Positions 20,610 to 21,993 of a stretch of DNA of 21,993 nucleotides are shown here, in pieces. The stretch spans positions 81,879,614-81,901,606 of the forward strand of contig JBOZIK010000001.1 of the NCBI GenBank assembly GCA_051453625.1, given 5' to 3'. The notes under the pieces were generated by a model that was not told the origin of the DNA, did no database searches, and saw nothing but the letters and a program-made list of their open reading frames with translations. Source of the stretch: Welwitschia mirabilis (taxonomy: Eukaryota > Gnetophyta > Gnetopsida > Welwitschiales). Within the stretch, counting starts at the first letter, position 1. Every line of letters starts with the position of its first letter. The position numbers were made by a program, and so were the translations under genes.

Positions 20610-20665
20610 GTGGTAGGACATCATGCTTTTTACTTTTCTTTTCTTTCTTTCTTTCTATATTTTTT
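20610..20665 (-). other. Putative minus-strand LTR start with purine tract
   Basis: On the minus strand a GAAAGAAAGAAAGAAAAG tract (from about 20657 down) leads, after a few bases, to TGTCCTACCACAAG starting at 20620. A purine tract followed by TGTC is the signature of a PPT/3' LTR junction. On the + strand the same bases are a (TTTC)n microsatellite, which is the simpler explanation if no LTR exists. Confidence 0.3.
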
Positions 20666-21240
20666 TTTGTTGAAAAAAAGAAAAAAAGATTATTTCCACA
20701 GGATCATACACTTAAGAAAGACTAAGGTAAATAAGTAAAGTAAAAGATAGAAAAGAACACTCCCAGATAACCAAAGATTTAATCACCATTGAAAAAAACA
20801 ATAAAAGAAATAAGGTATATTCTTGTAAATACAGTCCATAGACATGGGAATGTCTTAAGATTGGGCGAATCCAATCTTACCAATTATAATGCCCAAGTAT
20901 AAAACTAAACATAATACTTTATAAAGTAATACACAAGTCAAGTTTAAAAGATGATCAAGTAAAGTCATAATATTTAACTAATGAGTAGGCTAAGAAGGAA
21001 CATAGATAGAGAATAAATGCTTCTACTATATTCACAATTGCATCTAAAAATCCTTATGTCATTTCAATCATTTTCTATATGTGCACACCATTTTTCATCC
21101 ATTATTTTTATGATTTAATATTTTACAAGTTGCTTTAGGTTTGGATGGTTTCGTAAAAATTGGATTGGTTTTATATCTTCTTTTAGATCTGAATCATTTC
21201 TTAATTATTTTTTAGTGGCATCAAAGAATCGTATTAAAAA
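20666..21240. other. A+T-rich DNA, no feature recognised
   Basis: It begins with T and A runs that can fold back on each other (20656-20688). No coding motif that I can support is present in the rest. Confidence 0.4.
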
Positions 21241-21290
21241 NNNNNNNNNNNNNNNNNNNNNNNNNNNNNNNNNNNNNNNNNNNNNNNNNN
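21241..21290. other. Assembly gap (50 N)
   Basis: A short fixed-size gap directly downstream (minus-strand sense) of the first protease fragment, so the rest of that polyprotein is not visible. Confidence 0.97.
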
Positions 21291-21534
21291 TTACCTAGAA
21301 GTAGGGGATATCCATTTTAATGCTCAACTTCTAAAATAACTACATCTGTTGAGTAGAAGGCTTCCTCTATCTAAATGACCAAGTCCTTGATCATACCTAA
21401 GGGTCTCTTAATAGATGAATTGGCTAACTCCAAGACCATTTGTGTTGGTTCTATTTGTTCTTCCAATTCTAAACATTGACAAATATGCAAGGGTATAATA
21501 TTAACACTGGATCCTATATCTATTAAGGCTTTCT
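21291..21534 (-). pseudogene. Retropepsin (aspartic protease) fragment, copy 1
   Basis: On the minus strand this translates to KALIDIGSSVNIIPLHIC, then LELEEQIEPTQMVLELANSS, KRPLGMIKDL and, further on, EAFYSTDVVILEVEH and GYPLLLG. That is the layout of the Ty3/gypsy gag-pol protease: active-site D-x-G-[AS]-S followed by (V/I)N, an ELA(N/D) strand, an RPLG(M/V) flap-side segment and a C-terminal LLG. The catalytic Asp codon is at 21518-21520. The enzyme cleaves the element's own polyprotein. At least two in-frame stops after IKDL mean it is dead. The DIGSSVNIIP form is closer to Athila/Tat-type than chromovirus proteases, so it is a different element from the one at 7550-18080. Confidence 0.75.
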
Positions 21535-21634
21535 NNNNNNNNNNNNNNNNNNNNNNNNNNNNNNNNNNNNNNNNNNNNNNNNNNNNNNNNNNNNNNNNNN
21601 NNNNNNNNNNNNNNNNNNNNNNNNNNNNNNNNNN
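21535..21634. other. Assembly gap (100 N) between duplicated ends
   Basis: The 156 bp left of the gap (21379-21534) recur as the first 156 bp to its right (21635-21790) with four mismatches. The gap therefore probably joins two overlapping or allelic contig ends. Confidence 0.97.
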
Positions 21635-21993
21635 CCAAGTCCTTGATCATACCTAAGGGTCTCTTAATAGATGAATTGGCTAATTCCAAGACCGTTTGTG
21701 TTGGTTCTATTTGTTCTTCCAATTCTAAACATTGACAGATATGCAAGGGTATAATATTAACACTGGATCATATATCTATTAAGGCTTTCTTAATTCTTCG
21801 ATTTCCCTATAAAGTAATACTAACAGTTATTACCCTCGGATCTTCAAACTTTAGACACTTCTTGGAAACTAAGTTGCTGATAGATTGAGCTAGGAAGACT
21901 TTTCTAGGGATGGTTCGTTTTTGTTTTCTTCTAATTAGGTCTTTCCATAGCTTCGAATATTTGGAATTTTTTTATAAAAGTTTCTAAAAAGGT
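21635..21993 (-). pseudogene. Retropepsin fragment, copy 2, with upstream region
   Basis: The minus-strand translation repeats copy 1 from IKDL back to KALID, but the glycine codon of the active site is TGA (21768-21770), giving D-I-stop-S-S. Upstream it extends through DLIRRKQKRTIPRKVFLAQS, KCLKFEDPRVITVSITL, a TAG (21807-21809) and GNRRIKKALID. The basic linker followed by the VITVSITL...GN strand is what precedes the active site in plant Ty3/gypsy proteases. The fragment runs off the window edge. Non-functional as read. Confidence 0.7.

Noticed and set aside
21110-21240. Possible reverse-transcriptase-like reading (FGWFRKNWIGFISSF)
   Set aside because: Superficial resemblance to a LINE reverse-transcriptase segment. 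Too short, no catalytic motif, and cut by a gap.
1-21993. Search for CRISPR arrays, bacterial operons, rRNA, intact tRNA, phage or viral genes
   Set aside because: No regularly spaced identical repeats, ribosome-binding-site/ORF pairs or conserved RNA genes. The content is eukaryotic repeat DNA.

Overview
This window looks like nuclear DNA from the repeat-rich part of a large, A+T-rich seed-plant genome (roughly 70% A+T by eye). The plant assignment is an inference from Ty3/gypsy-type gag and protease remains, primer-binding sites complementary to initiator tRNA-Met (TGGTATCAGAGC type), and long LTRs. I cannot name the species. There is no intact host gene, rRNA or tRNA gene, CRISPR array, or bacterial-style operon. 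The sequence is a draft scaffold with five runs of N (5949-6801, 11070-11550, 19942-20041, 21241-21290, 21535-21634).

The dominant structure is a tandem LTR-retrotransposon complex at about 7550-18080 on the + strand. Its order is LTR A (from 7550), a ladder of four PBS-like motifs, a decayed gag, a polypurine tract (13053-13066), LTR B (from 13067), a second four-step PBS ladder, a second decayed gag, and a break near 18080. The LTRs are long (about 3.6 kb sequenced each), start TGTC, and each carries a TATAAAT box about 425-435 bp inside. The interior between LTR A and LTR B is only about 1.5 kb. It holds gag (including a zinc knuckle) but no protease, reverse transcriptase, RNase H or integrase, so it is a gag-only, non-autonomous element. 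The two gag copies share a Cys-to-Tyr change in the zinc knuckle.

Left of this complex, 1-1170 is featureless apart from a comparatively C/T-rich patch with two short tandem repeats. A tRNA-like (SINE-like) A/B-box pair lies near 1194-1252. A diverged repeat occupies about 2070-3910. A minus-strand block at about 4110-5650 contains long, few-stop reading frames of an unrecognised decayed protein-coding region. An 853-N gap and A+T-rich DNA follow up to LTR A.

Right of the complex, about 19120-20530 holds a second diverged copy of the 2070-3910 repeat, with an internal tandem of about 380 bp across a 100-N gap, a minus-strand TATA box and a purine tract. The right end (21291-21993) holds two near-identical minus-strand fragments of a retroviral-type aspartic protease from a different Ty3/gypsy lineage. 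One has the active-site motif intact (DIGSS), and the other has a stop codon inside it. The two fragments flank a 100-N gap and look like unmerged overlapping contig ends. Nothing in the window is likely to encode a functional protein. Its interest lies in retroelement structure, decay and assembly artefacts.
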